DNA of 64,000 nucleotides from a candidate division KSB1 bacterium (lineage in GTDB: Bacteria > Zhuqueibacterota > Zhuqueibacteria > JANLFK01 > Oleimicrobiaceae), in assembly GCA_024655945.1 (NCBI GenBank), contig JANLFK010000010.1:79275-143274 (forward strand), read 5' to 3'. The notes under the pieces were generated by a model that made no database searches, was not told the origin of the DNA, and saw only the letters and a program-made list of their open reading frames with translations. Positions 8,585 to 16,969 of the stretch are shown piece after piece (the stretch's first letter is position 1; the number at the start of each line of letters is the position of its first letter). The position numbers and the translations under genes were made by a program.

Positions 8585-9201
8585 ACGGGGCCAACCTTTT
8601 GACGGCGGTGTTTGTCGCGCTTGCGACGCGCAGAGAGCGGCAGCCAGCCATGAGCGTGGAGGACCTCGTGCGCTGGCACCTGGGCCACCATGCGGGCCTC
8701 CACGTGCAGGACGTGTACAAGATGTTCCAGCAGGCCGTCTATGGCCCGGCGCACGTCCTTTTGGACCTGGAGCGGGCATTGCGGGAGTTGCAGCGCGAAT
8801 TTGCTGAGGTGCACGCCTCCGGAGACGAGCCCCTGGCGGAGCCCATTTCGCCGGACCACTCCGTAGTGCGCCTCAACCTGGGTCCGTACAAACACCGTGG
8901 TGGATCTGTCCAGGCTCTCTGGGAGGCGCTGTTAGAGTCCGCCCGCGCGCTGCAGGGCAGCGAGGAGGGCTTCTTTGCCCTGTGGCGGCCCTTTGCTGCT
9001 GCGGTACGTCGCGGAGAGCTGCCGTTTTCCGTCTCGGAAATTGCGGCCATGGAAGACTCCTTGAAAACCCGCGGGGTAGCTGCCATGCATCACTCAGAAG
9101 CCTACCGTCGCGCCAATGCGCCGGCCTACCGGGTGCTTACGGGGACAGCCCTGCGGAGTTTGCGGAGGTCGTTGACGAGCAGTCGTGGAAGCAAGCCATA
9201 G
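8581..9201 (+). CDS. Conserved protein of unknown function (HHSEAYR motif)
   Basis: I do not recognise a named domain. The conserved-looking core is DVYKMFQQAVYGPAHVL, then DHSVVRLNLGPYKHRGG and a C-terminal HHSEAYRRANAPAYRVL, a pattern I recall from conserved unknowns of FCB-group genomes. GTG 8581 overlaps the glycosylase stop as GTGA with AGGAG five bases upstream; ATG 8650 is a shorter alternative giving MSVEDLVRW. It looks cytoplasmic, with no signal peptide in the short form. It is translationally coupled to the Fpg-like gene. Confidence 0.6.
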   Translation: MNGANLLTAVFVALATRRERQPAMSVEDLVRWHLGHHAGLHVQDVYKMFQQAVYGPAHVLLDLERALRELQREFAEVHASGDEPLAEPISPDHSVVRLNLGPYKHRGGSVQALWEALLESARALQGSEEGFFALWRPFAAAVRRGELPFSVSEIAAMEDSLKTRGVAAMHHSEAYRRANAPAYRVLTGTALRSLRRSLTSSRGSKP

Positions 9202-9446
9202 TTCAGGAGGGAGAAAAGTCCTCTTACCTGCGCCACCTCAGCGCCGAGCTGCACGAGGCTGGCATCGAGCTGACGCCAGCAAACCGGCGGCAGATCGATC
9301 AGATGCTGCACGAGCTGGTGGGGGTGCCGTTCAAGGCCTGCCCCGAGGCATGGAAGAGGCTCAAGGCAGAGCCGCGCGGCGACCCGGCACGGCGCGGCGC
9401 CTTTGTCGCCCGCCTGCGTGACCTCTGGGCGGCCAAGGACAGATGA
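9168..9446 (+). CDS. Small conserved hypothetical protein, start uncertain
   Basis: The frame encodes SWKQAIVQEGEKSSYLRHLS, then IELTPANRRQIDQMLHELVG and FKACPEAWKRLKAE, ending LRDLWAAKDR. It looks like a real small helical protein of about 90 residues. No ATG, GTG or TTG occurs at the natural beginning; the nearest upstream start in frame is GTG 8982, which would overlap the previous gene by 220 bases. Either a rare start is used near 9171-9198, at the previous gene's stop, or a base is missing. Function unknown. Confidence 0.5.
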   Translation, partial: VVDEQSWKQAIVQEGEKSSYLRHLSAELHEAGIELTPANRRQIDQMLHELVGVPFKACPEAWKRLKAEPRGDPARRGAFVARLRDLWAAKDR

Positions 9447-9472
9447 AGGACTGACAACCAGAAGGGAGGCCT

Positions 9473-10726
9473 ATGGGCAAGACTTTCGCGGAAAAAGTCC
9501 TGGGGCACAAAGCAGGCAAAGAAGTGGTAGCAGGCGAAATCGTGGAGGTCACCCCCGATGTGGCCATGAGCCACGACAACACCGCTGCCATCGCCAAGAC
9601 CTTCTACAGCATCGGCGTGGACAAGGTCTTCAACCCCGACATGCACGTGGTCATCCTCGACCATTGCGTACCCGCTGCTAATGAAAAGTTCGCGCTGAAC
9701 CACAAGGAGGTGCGCGAGTTCGTAGCCAGGCAGGGGATCAAGCACTTTTACGACATCCATCGCGGCATTTGCCACCAGGTGCTGCCGGAAGAGGGCTTCG
9801 CCCTGCCTGGGGAAGTCATCGTGGGCAGCGATTCGCACTCGACCACTTACGGCGCGTTCGGCGCCTTCGCCACGGGCATCGGCCGCAGCGAGATGGCGGT
9901 CATCTTCGCCACCGGCAAGATCTGGCTGCGGGTGCCGGAGACCATGCGCATCGTGGTCACCGGGGAGCTTCCCGAGGGCATCTCCGCCAAGGATGTGATG
10001 CTGCACATCATCGGCAAACTGACGGCAGACGGTGCGCTGTACAAGGCAGTGGAGTTCACCGGCCCCGCCGTCCGACAAATGAGCATGGCCAGCCGCATGG
10101 TTCTCACCAACATGGCCGTGGAAATGGGCGCAAAGATCGGCTATGTCGAACCCGACGACAAGACCATGGTATGGCTCCAAGGCAGGGCTCGCCGCCCGTT
10201 TCAGGCGGTTACTTCGGATCCGGACGCGCTCATCGAGGAAGAACACCTGTTAGACGTCAGCAACCTCGAACCGATGGTTGCCTGCCCCCACACAGTGGAC
10301 AACGTCAAACCGGTCAGCGAGGTGAAGGGTGTCAAGGTTGATCAGGTCTTTTTTGGCTCGTGCACCAATGGGCGCCTGGAGGACTTTGCCGAGGTGGTGA
10401 GTGTGCTGCGGGGCAGGCACATTCACCCAAGCACGCGCATGATAGTGATTCCTGCCTCACAGCAGGTGCTGAAAGAGGCACTGGCGGCCGGCTACATCGC
10501 CGCGCTGGTGGAGGCTGGGGCGGTGATTGTCAACCCTGGCTGCGGGCCATGCATGGGGAATCACGAGGGAATCCTGGCCCCGGCGGAGGTGACGCTGAGC
10601 ACCTCCAACCGCAACTTCAAGGGACGCTTTGGCTGCAAAGAGGCGGAAATCTACCTCGCCAGCCCCCGCACTGCGGCGGCCACGGCCCTCACCGGCACCA
10701 TTACCGATTTCCGCGAAGTGGTCTGA
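9473..10726 (+). CDS. leuC: 3-isopropylmalate dehydratase / homoaconitase large subunit
   Basis: This 417-residue protein is of the short LeuC/HacA type. It isomerises 2-isopropylmalate (leucine pathway) or homocitrate (alpha-aminoadipate pathway) with a 4Fe-4S cluster. Cluster ligands are C297 in GSCTNGR and C357/C360 in NPGCGPCMGNHEG. Substrate-loop motifs VGSDSHSTTYGAFGAFATG and ASRMVLTNMAVEMGA are intact. ATG 9473 has AGGGAGG upstream. The small subunit gene follows after 15 bases. leuA and leuB are not in the window, so the pathway cannot be fixed here. Confidence 0.92.
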   Translation: MGKTFAEKVLGHKAGKEVVAGEIVEVTPDVAMSHDNTAAIAKTFYSIGVDKVFNPDMHVVILDHCVPAANEKFALNHKEVREFVARQGIKHFYDIHRGICHQVLPEEGFALPGEVIVGSDSHSTTYGAFGAFATGIGRSEMAVIFATGKIWLRVPETMRIVVTGELPEGISAKDVMLHIIGKLTADGALYKAVEFTGPAVRQMSMASRMVLTNMAVEMGAKIGYVEPDDKTMVWLQGRARRPFQAVTSDPDALIEEEHLLDVSNLEPMVACPHTVDNVKPVSEVKGVKVDQVFFGSCTNGRLEDFAEVVSVLRGRHIHPSTRMIVIPASQQVLKEALAAGYIAALVEAGAVIVNPGCGPCMGNHEGILAPAEVTLSTSNRNFKGRFGCKEAEIYLASPRTAAATALTGTITDFREVV

Positions 10727-10741
10727 AACGCAGGAGAGCAA

Positions 10742-11245
10742 GTGGCCATGAGCATAATTCGAGGAAGAGCCTGGAAGTACGGTGACGACGTCAACACCGA
10801 CGTTATCTTCCCCGGCAAATACACCTACACGGTGACCGACCCCAAGGAGATGGCCAGGGTGGCCATGGAAGACCTCGACCCACGCTTTGCGCGCGAAGTC
10901 CAGCCAGGCGACGTGGTGGTGGGAGGAAAGAATTTCGGGTGCGGCAGTTCCCGCGAGCAGGCCGCCTTTTGCCTCAAGTACACCGGCGTGGGCGCGGTTA
11001 TCGCCAAATCGTTCTCCCGGCTCTATTTCCGCAACTGCATCAACGCCGGCCTGCCGGCCATTCAGTGCCCGGAAGCAGTGGCTGCTATCGAGGACGGGCA
11101 GCGCGTGGAGGTGGATCTCAAGGCTGGCCTGGTGCGCGTAGGGAGCGCATCGTTCGCCTTTCCGCCGCTCCCGCCAGAGGTCATCGGCATCTTCGAGGCC
11201 GGAGGCCTCATCCCGTTCACGCGCAAACGGCTGGGCCTGGGGTAG
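10742..11245 (+). CDS. leuD: 3-isopropylmalate dehydratase small subunit
   Basis: This 167-residue swivelling-domain subunit partners with the large subunit just upstream. Signatures are [29 protein letters not shown] and [19 protein letters not shown] 10742 has AGGAG five bases upstream; ATG 10748 is the alternative. The YTYTVTDP loop is what would discriminate isopropylmalate from homoaconitate, but I cannot decide from it. Confidence 0.92.
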   Translation: MAMSIIRGRAWKYGDDVNTDVIFPGKYTYTVTDPKEMARVAMEDLDPRFAREVQPGDVVVGGKNFGCGSSREQAAFCLKYTGVGAVIAKSFSRLYFRNCINAGLPAIQCPEAVAAIEDGQRVEVDLKAGLVRVGSASFAFPPLPPEVIGIFEAGGLIPFTRKRLGLG

Positions 11246-11634
11246 ACCAACAGGCCACGTCCTCTGGCCGGGCGAGGCGATGATCTGCAGCTGCAACCTC
11301 CATCCAAGACCTGGCGAGCGCAGGGCTATTGGGGCAAAGCGAGCAGCGAAGAAGTACGGGAGAGGTCGTGGACAGAACCTTCGAGACCCTGCAAGCCGGT
11401 GCCTTGTCGTGAGACCCTCGGTGTCCGGGATCTTGGCCAGGGCCCTGGCAAACGATGAGGCAGATGGGATCGGAAGCCGGTCGCCCCTCAGACTGAGGCA
11501 GGCCGGCAGCTGGCAAAGGGCAAACAGAAAGCGCGACCTCATACCCTGCGTGCCACACAACTATGCGGATGGGAGGTGGACGCTGCCTTAGGACGCGCGC
11601 TGCGCCGGGTACGGATCGCGCTCACACGGGCAAA
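11246..11634. other. Intergenic stretch, nothing recognised
   Basis: About 390 bases between leuD and the tRNA genes. There is no convincing reading frame, terminator or promoter. A weak GGCCA/TGGCC hairpin just after leuD lacks a T-run. Confidence 0.5.
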
Positions 11635-11712
11635 TGGCGGGGCCGACGGGACTCGAACCCGCGACCTCTGGCTTGACAGGCCAGTGTGCTAACCAAGCTG
11701 CACCACGACCCC
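11635..11712 (-). tRNA. tRNA-Asp (GUC)
   Basis: The reverse strand gives a full cloverleaf. The acceptor stem pairs GGGGTCG with CGGCCCC, the anticodon loop is CTGTCAA (anticodon GTC), the T arm is GGGTTCGAGTCCC, and CCA is encoded at 11635-11637. Confidence 0.95.
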
Positions 11713-11719
11713 GTTGGAG

Positions 11720-11794
11720 TGGGCGATACTGGACTCGAACCAGTGACCTCCTGCTTGTAAGGCAGGCGCTCTGAACCACCTGAGCTAACCGCCC
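11720..11794 (-). tRNA. tRNA-Val (UAC)
   Basis: The reverse strand folds with acceptor GGGCGGT/ATCGCCC, a D arm with TTAGCTCAG, anticodon loop CTTACAA (anticodon TAC) and T arm CTGGTTCGAGTCCAG. CCA is not encoded. It is seven bases from tRNA-Asp, so the two are probably co-transcribed. Confidence 0.95.
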
Positions 11795-11801
11795 GCGTCT
11801 G

Positions 11802-12098
11802 CTACCCCTGCGACGAGGTAGTGCCCGGCTGCTCGCTGCGCCGCTCCCCCCGGTCCTTGCCCCTCCAGAGAATCGCAAGAGGCATAATGACACAATAGCC
11901 GGCAACCAGGAGGATGGGGGCCACCGTGAGGGTGAGAAAGCCGTTAACCGGCGGCTGGGCAAGACAGACATAACCGATGACAATCACTATCAACCCCAAG
12001 GCGGCAAGGAGATAGTTTGTCTTGCCGAGGGCGATCCCTTGACGCCTGCTCCACGCGTCGCGCCGGCCGGTCTTCTGTCGTTTCGCTTCTTTGCGCAT
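11802..12098 (-). CDS. Small DUF3098-like membrane protein
   Basis: The protein has 98 residues. After a basic start comes GKTNYLLAALGLIVIVIGY, a first membrane helix, then QPPVNGFLTLTVAPILLVAG, a second helix. This is the pattern of DUF3098 proteins in FCB-group bacteria. Start ATG 12098 is chosen because the only longer start (TTG 12110) lies inside the -10 box. No ribosome site is possible at ATG 12098 because the message would begin only about five bases upstream. Function unknown. Confidence 0.75.
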   Translation of the reverse strand: MRKEAKRQKTGRRDAWSRRQGIALGKTNYLLAALGLIVIVIGYVCLAQPPVNGFLTLTVAPILLVAGYCVIMPLAILWRGKDRGERRSEQPGTTSSQG

Positions 12099-12109
12099 AT
12101 GGCAGCGCA

Positions 12110-12138
12110 AATATACAGAAAAATATCCTCAATGTCAA
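12110..12138 (-). promoter_or_regulatory. Promoter giving a near-leaderless mRNA
   Basis: On the minus strand TTGACA (12138-12133) and TATATT (12115-12110) are spaced by 17 bases, an almost ideal sigma-70 promoter. The predicted start point near 12103 is only about 5 bases before ATG 12098. Confidence 0.75.
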
Positions 12139-12269
12139 GCTCAAAAAGGCTGTCAGCTGACGCGAGCGGCACTGTCGCCTGCGGGATCCCCCCTGGGCGA
12201 CTGCCATTTCCTCCCCACTAGGGCAAATCTTCGATCCGCCCAGCGCCCGGACTCCCCAGCGGCTCAGTA

Positions 12270-12554
12270 GGGCAAATCTCCGATTTGCCCGGCGCAAACC
12301 GCAGGTTTGCGCTACGCGGCCGACCGTTGTGATAGGTTGCCATCTGCGGGACACTAAGCTGTCAGAGCGAGGTCGTGAGTGAAGAATTTGCCTCTAAGAC
12401 CGGTTGGTTTGCCCACCGGCAAAGGCGAACAGGAAGGGGGCAATTTGCCGCGCAGGGGGACAAAACTCGCATTGGCCAGGCGCAAACCAGAGGTTTGCGC
12501 TACCCTGCCCGCCCAAACCGAAGCTCGGTGCTTGCGCAAATTAAAGTTTTGCGC
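12270..12554. repeat. Cluster of REP-like palindromic hairpins
   Basis: Four hairpins of one design occur here. GGGCAAATC/GATTTGCCC is at 12270-12290. GCGCAAACC/GGTTTGCGC is at 12292-12312 and again at 12480-12500. GCGCAAA/TTTGCGC is at 12534-12554. The three GCGCAAA units are followed by TACSC. A degenerate copy starts at 12231. The 713 bases between the flanking genes contain no other recognised gene. Confidence 0.75.
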
Positions 12555-12743
12555 TACGCAACCCATCCCGAGATTCGTACTGCAATGGTGCCACTACTGC
12601 CCACTGCCCTTAGTGTCCCATGAGGTTTTTCACACCAGCGTTGCCCGTTCGAAAGACTTGGCGAGGCTGTCGTAATCCTCCGCATTACGACACAGGAATG
12701 CGGACCTCTTGCCTGACCTCTCCACAAGCACCAAAGATTCTGC

Positions 12744-12772
12744 TTGCATTTCTCCCTTCCCCTGGTTACCTT
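12744..12772 (+). promoter_or_regulatory. Possible promoter for the GlsB/YeaQ-like gene
   Basis: TTGCAT (12744-12749) and TACCTT (12767-12772) are spaced by 17 bases, 40 bases before the start codon. Confidence 0.45.
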
Positions 12773-12811
12773 TTCCGCAGGAAAGCAGATGGCAGACGAG
12801 CGGAGGGAACC

Positions 12812-13072
12812 ATGTCAGTGTTAGGGTTTTTCGTTCTCCTGATTGTCGCGGCGATATGTGGTTCGGTGGGAGCCGCCATCGCCGGCTACTCGCGGCGTGG
12901 GTGTCTAACCAATATCGCCATTGGCCTCATCGGCGCCTTGATCGGCAGTTGGATGGCAGGGCAATTGCACGCCCCGATTTTCCTCGTAGTCGGGGGCATC
13001 CCTGTGCTCTGGGCGGTGGTGGGCGCCGCCCTGTTCATGGCCGTCATCGGTGCCCTCAGTGGCAGACGATAG
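12812..13072 (+). CDS. GlsB/YeaQ/YmgE-family small membrane protein
   Basis: An 86-residue protein with three hydrophobic segments and Gly-rich helix faces: CGSVGAAIAGYSRRG, IAIGLIGALIGSWMAG and a last helix ending GALSGRR. This matches the transglycosylase-associated (GlsB/YeaQ) family, often linked to envelope stress. ATG 12812 has GGAGGG five bases upstream. A longer frame from 12620 crosses the probable promoter and is not used. Confidence 0.8.
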   Translation: MSVLGFFVLLIVAAICGSVGAAIAGYSRRGCLTNIAIGLIGALIGSWMAGQLHAPIFLVVGGIPVLWAVVGAALFMAVIGALSGRR

Positions 13073-13103
13073 CCCACGGCTGCGTCAGTCTGCGGAATAG
13101 AGC

Positions 13104-14300
13104 ATGCGTCCCCTTTGCTGGATCACATTCTTAGCGATGAGCCTGGGCGCGCTCACTGCATCGTGGGCCGGCCTGCCGCACGCGCGCCCTGAACAGGTGG
13201 GAATGTCCACCGAGCGCCTCTCGCGGCTGGATGAGCTGATCACGCAAGCAGTGGCCAAGGGGGAGATACCTGGGGCCGTGGTCCTGGTCATGCGCCACGG
13301 CCACATCGTGGTGCACAAGGCCTTTGGCCACTCCCAGCTCGTGCCCGAGCGAAAGCCCATGGAAAAAGACATGGTCTTTGATCTGGCCTCCATCACCAAG
13401 CCAGTGGCCACCGCCACCTCGGTGATGCTGCTGGTGGAACAGGGCAAGCTCCGCCTGCACGACAAGGTGACGACGTTCGTCCCCGAGTTCACTCCCTTCG
13501 TTGACGACAAGGGAGCACCGGCTGAGGATGCTTGCGTGTGGCATCTGTTGACCCACACCTCAGGCCTGCCACCCTACACCAATGCCGACAGCGTGGCGCG
13601 CCGCCTCGGGCGCCCCTGTCCCACGGACTCGCTGGTCGCCCACATCGCCAAGCTCAAAAAGCTGAATGCACCGGGCAAGGAATTCCACTACAGCTGCTTG
13701 GGCTTCATCACCTTAGCGCACATTGTGCGCAAGGTCTCCGGCCATCGTCTTGACCAGTTCGCTCGCGAGCAGATCTTCCTGCCCTTGGGCATGAAAAGCA
13801 CCTCTTTCTGTCCCGGTAAGGAACTGCTGTGGCGGGTCGTGCCCACCGAGGTGGTGGACGGCGCGCCCTTGCATGGGGTGGTGCACGATCCGTTGGCGCG
13901 CCTGCAAGGCGGTGTTTCGGGCAATGCGGGGCTCTTCTCCTCTGCGGAAGACCTCGCCATCTTCGCCCAGATGATGCTCAACCAGGGGCACTATGCGGGC
14001 GTGCGTATCCTCAGCCCTTTGACCGTGCGCCTGATGACTTCCGTCTATCCAGAAGCGGCGCAGTCAGGCCGTGGCCTTGGCTGGGACATCAGCAGTGCGT
14101 ACGCCTCCAACGGCGGCGACCTCTTTGCCGGCGGCTACGGCCACACCGGCTACACCGGCACCTCCATCTGGATCGACCCCGCCACTGACGCAGCGGTGAT
14201 CTTGCTGACGAACCGGGTCCACCCCAAGGACGTTGGCAGCGTGGTGCGTCTGCGCAGCGTCGTCGCCAACGTGGTGGCCGGGGCGATCGTTGGGCCGTAG
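13104..14300 (+). CDS. Exported serine hydrolase, beta-lactamase class C / PBP4* fold
   Basis: This 398-residue protein begins with a signal peptide (residues about 1-23). Class C/DD-peptidase motifs are present: the nucleophile box SITK, the second box as YSC in FHYSCLGFI, and the third as HTG in GYGHTGYTGTS. ARPEQVGMSTERLSRLD is the usual family opening. It probably acts in the periplasm on peptidoglycan peptides or esters. It lacks features that would make it a resistance beta-lactamase with confidence. Confidence 0.87.
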   Translation: MRPLCWITFLAMSLGALTASWAGLPHARPEQVGMSTERLSRLDELITQAVAKGEIPGAVVLVMRHGHIVVHKAFGHSQLVPERKPMEKDMVFDLASITKPVATATSVMLLVEQGKLRLHDKVTTFVPEFTPFVDDKGAPAEDACVWHLLTHTSGLPPYTNADSVARRLGRPCPTDSLVAHIAKLKKLNAPGKEFHYSCLGFITLAHIVRKVSGHRLDQFAREQIFLPLGMKSTSFCPGKELLWRVVPTEVVDGAPLHGVVHDPLARLQGGVSGNAGLFSSAEDLAIFAQMMLNQGHYAGVRILSPLTVRLMTSVYPEAAQSGRGLGWDISSAYASNGGDLFAGGYGHTGYTGTSIWIDPATDAAVILLTNRVHPKDVGSVVRLRSVVANVVAGAIVGP

Positions 14301-14311
14301 CTCTGGCGCCT

Positions 14312-14917
14312 TCACTCTGCCAGGGCCCAGAAGTGGAACGGTGGCGCCGGGAAACGGTCGATGGCCTTTAGGTAGCGACCCGGGCGGAACAGGAAGGCCG
14401 GCCCTTGTCGCACCTCCTCGCCGTTCACTTTGGTCACGGCGTATGTGGCGCCGAAATAGCAGTCGCCATTCTCCACCGGTGTGATCGCGAAGGCGATTTC
14501 GTAGGTGATGGTGGTCTCGGGCGCGGAGAAGGTGTACGTGTAGTGCTCGCCCTGCCTGGCCGTAGTCCTGAAGAATAGCTCATCAAGAACCCGGCCTGCC
14601 GTGGTGTCCACACGGGCAAAGAAGAGGCCCTCCTCCGTCTCCCGCACGGCGAAGAACTCAGCCAAAGGCAGGTACTCGCTTCCCTGCAGCATCACTGGTT
14701 TCCCGACCTTCCAGACAACCGTTTCGCCGGTGCAGGGCGCCCCTGGCAGGCTGTCGTAGATTGTGTGCCGATACACCCAACTTGTCCCCACGGCAAGGGG
14801 CAGAAGCCGGGTTCCCGAGGGAAGCGTTTCGGGCACCTCGGTGGGCCACTTCTCTGCGCAACCAATCAAGATGGTGCCGGCGAGGAGCCCAATCAACACA
14901 AAGCTCCGTGCGCACAT
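14312..14917 (-). CDS. Lipoprotein of unknown function
   Basis: This 201-residue protein has a clean lipoprotein signal (LLAGTILIGC, Cys at about 20). The mature part is beta-rich: LPLAVGTSWVYRHTIYD is a start often seen in lipoproteins of FCB-group bacteria, and repeated strands follow. ATG 14917 has GGAGGG eight bases upstream. It converges with the serine hydrolase gene, 11 bases apart. No domain was recognised. Confidence 0.75.
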   Translation of the reverse strand: MCARSFVLIGLLAGTILIGCAEKWPTEVPETLPSGTRLLPLAVGTSWVYRHTIYDSLPGAPCTGETVVWKVGKPVMLQGSEYLPLAEFFAVRETEEGLFFARVDTTAGRVLDELFFRTTARQGEHYTYTFSAPETTITYEIAFAITPVENGDCYFGATYAVTKVNGEEVRQGPAFLFRPGRYLKAIDRFPAPPFHFWALAE

Positions 14918-15052
14918 TGCTCATGCCCTCCCCAAATTGCACCGAACAGGCGCCCGCCTCTGCGGGCTTCAAGCAAACGGCGAGCTTTGACCGCACCAGA
15001 TGCACACCCGGGCCCGGCGAACGCCCCGGGAGCGCTGCCCGCCCTACTTGAC

Positions 15053-16966
15053 CTACGTCTTCTCGTCCCTCTTCTTGCCAAACTCCGGGTCCAAGGGGAG
15101 CAACTTCACGATGATGAAGCCAGGGATGGTGCAAAGCAGCACCCAGAGGAAGAACTTTTCGTAGCCGATGAGCTCCTGTATCCACCCGCTGATCATGCCG
15201 GGCAACATCATGCCCAGCGCCATGAAGCCAGTGGCGATGGCAAAGTGGGCCGTCTTGTATTCCCCGTCGGCGATGTAGATCATGTAGAGCATGTAGGCCG
15301 TGTAGCCAAAGCCATAGCCGAACTGTTCAGTCGCCACACACAGATTGATGAGCAGAAAATTGTCCGGCAGATAGTGCGACAGGTACACGTAAGCCACGTC
15401 CGGCACATTGATGGCCAGCACCATGGGCAGAATCCACTTCTTGAGGCCATCGCGCGCGACCAAGAAGCCCCCGAGGATCCCCCCTAATGACAGCGCCAAC
15501 AACCCCACAGTGCCGTAGACAAAGCCCACCTGCCCGGTGGTCAGGGCGAGCCCGCCTGCCTCCTGGCTGTCCAGGAGAAAAGGCGAGGCGATTTTCACCA
15601 ACTGGGCCTCGGCCAACCGGTAGAGCAGCAACAGGGCCAGCGCGATGCCGATCTGCTTCTTGGTGAAGAAGCTCGCAAAGGTGCGGGCAAAGTTGGCAAA
15701 GAAAGGCTTGAGGCCACCGGTCCGGCGCGGCACATCGGCCTTTGGGTAGGGCAGTACAAAACGATGATAGACCATGAACAGCAAGAACAGGGCGCCGAGC
15801 CCGGCAAAGGTGAGCGTCCAGGACAGGCGGACGTTGCCGGCGCGCGCCATAAACCGCGCGGAACTGGTGGTGCGCAACTTCGGATCAAGCTGGATCACCG
15901 CAACCGCCGGTTGCGCCCAGTTGTCGCTGGTGAACTCGAACCTGCCGCCTTCCACCAAAGCGATGCTCTTGTCGCCCCCTTCCCGACCAAAGTGCACCAC
16001 CACGCTCTTGCCCGCCGGCGGCGGACTCGACAGATGCAACCAAATCAGGCCGACGTTCCCCGCCACGGTCTGGCCGCTCTGGCCTGAGGAGCGAGAGCCG
16101 AACACCGCCACGAACGCTGCGGCCACCCTCCTGGCCACATGGCGCTGCCACCAAGTGGTGTGCTGCGCCCGCGCTGCCTGGCACTGCTCGGCAACGGCAC
16201 TGGCCCTCGGCTGCCGACGGGCGTTCCATTGGCGCGCGCGGGCGATGAGCTCATTGACCTCTGCCGGCGTCCGCGCCTGTAAGCCGATGGCCAAAGTATC
16301 AGGCCTGACGATGATCCTCAGCTGCCCTTCAGCCGGAGCGACTGTGCTGTCGGCCCACACGACCTCCGCCCCAGCGCGGGTGGCCACCACCGGCACCTCC
16401 ACCGGCCGCAACCCCGTGTGGCTCTCGATGTAGCCTGCCACGATCACCAGCAAGCCCTGACCGGTGAGCATCGCAAACCGGTAGAACGTGCTGCGAATGC
16501 CCACGAACCATGCCTGCTGGTGTTGGCTCAGGCCCAGCATGTAGAAGCCATCTGCCGCGATGTCGTGGGTGGCAGAACTGAAGGCCAGCAGCCAGAGGAT
16601 GGCCAACGTCACCTTGAAGAAATTCGGCAATGGAATGGCCAGCGCCATCGAGGCTAAGGCCGCGCCAATGACCAGCTGCATGAGGACAATCCACATGCGC
16701 TTGGTCTTGATAATCTCGACCACCGGACTCCATAGCGGCTTGATCACCCAGGGGAGGTAGAGCCAGCTCGTGTAGAGAGCTATCTCCGCGTTGGAGATCC
16801 CCATGCGCTTGTAGAAAATCACCGACACGGTCATCACCACGATGTAGGGGATGCCCTCGGCAAAGTACAGACTGGGCACCCACAGCCATGGCGAGCGCCC
16901 CTTCTTCTGCCCGGTCTCTTGCTCGGTCACCTGTTCCTCGTCTGCTGTGGTCTCAAGCGCCTCCAC
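15053..16966 (-). CDS. AmpG-like MFS transporter with large soluble insertion
   Basis: This 637-residue protein starts with GRSPWLWVPSLYFAEGIPY, the hallmark of AmpG-type muropeptide permeases, then runs through paired helices with DIAADGFYM. Around residues 190-360 a polar stretch of about 170 residues (ending DPKLRTTSSARFMARAGNV) interrupts the helices before the second half, which contains TKKQIGIALALLLLYRLAE and EQFGYGFGYTAYMLYM. AmpG is usually 430-490 residues, so the insertion is the main oddity. GTG 16966 is four bases after the rocD stop, so the two are one operon. Substrate unproven; the neighbour suggests nothing about muropeptides. Confidence 0.8.
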   Translation of the reverse strand: MEALETTADEEQVTEQETGQKKGRSPWLWVPSLYFAEGIPYIVVMTVSVIFYKRMGISNAEIALYTSWLYLPWVIKPLWSPVVEIIKTKRMWIVLMQLVIGAALASMALAIPLPNFFKVTLAILWLLAFSSATHDIAADGFYMLGLSQHQQAWFVGIRSTFYRFAMLTGQGLLVIVAGYIESHTGLRPVEVPVVATRAGAEVVWADSTVAPAEGQLRIIVRPDTLAIGLQARTPAEVNELIARARQWNARRQPRASAVAEQCQAARAQHTTWWQRHVARRVAAAFVAVFGSRSSGQSGQTVAGNVGLIWLHLSSPPPAGKSVVVHFGREGGDKSIALVEGGRFEFTSDNWAQPAVAVIQLDPKLRTTSSARFMARAGNVRLSWTLTFAGLGALFLLFMVYHRFVLPYPKADVPRRTGGLKPFFANFARTFASFFTKKQIGIALALLLLYRLAEAQLVKIASPFLLDSQEAGGLALTTGQVGFVYGTVGLLALSLGGILGGFLVARDGLKKWILPMVLAINVPDVAYVYLSHYLPDNFLLINLCVATEQFGYGFGYTAYMLYMIYIADGEYKTAHFAIATGFMALGMMLPGMISGWIQELIGYEKFFLWVLLCTIPGFIIVKLLPLDPEFGKKRDEKT

Positions 16967-16969
16967 CGC

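Noticed and set aside
12228..12560. CRISPR array
   Set aside because: The repeats are palindromic hairpins at irregular spacing with no conserved direct repeat-spacer pattern and no cas genes nearby.
13104..14300. Antibiotic-resistance class C beta-lactamase
   Set aside because: It has the general SxxK/Y/HTG hydrolase boxes only; the second box is YSC, not YxN, and nothing specific to resistance enzymes is visible.
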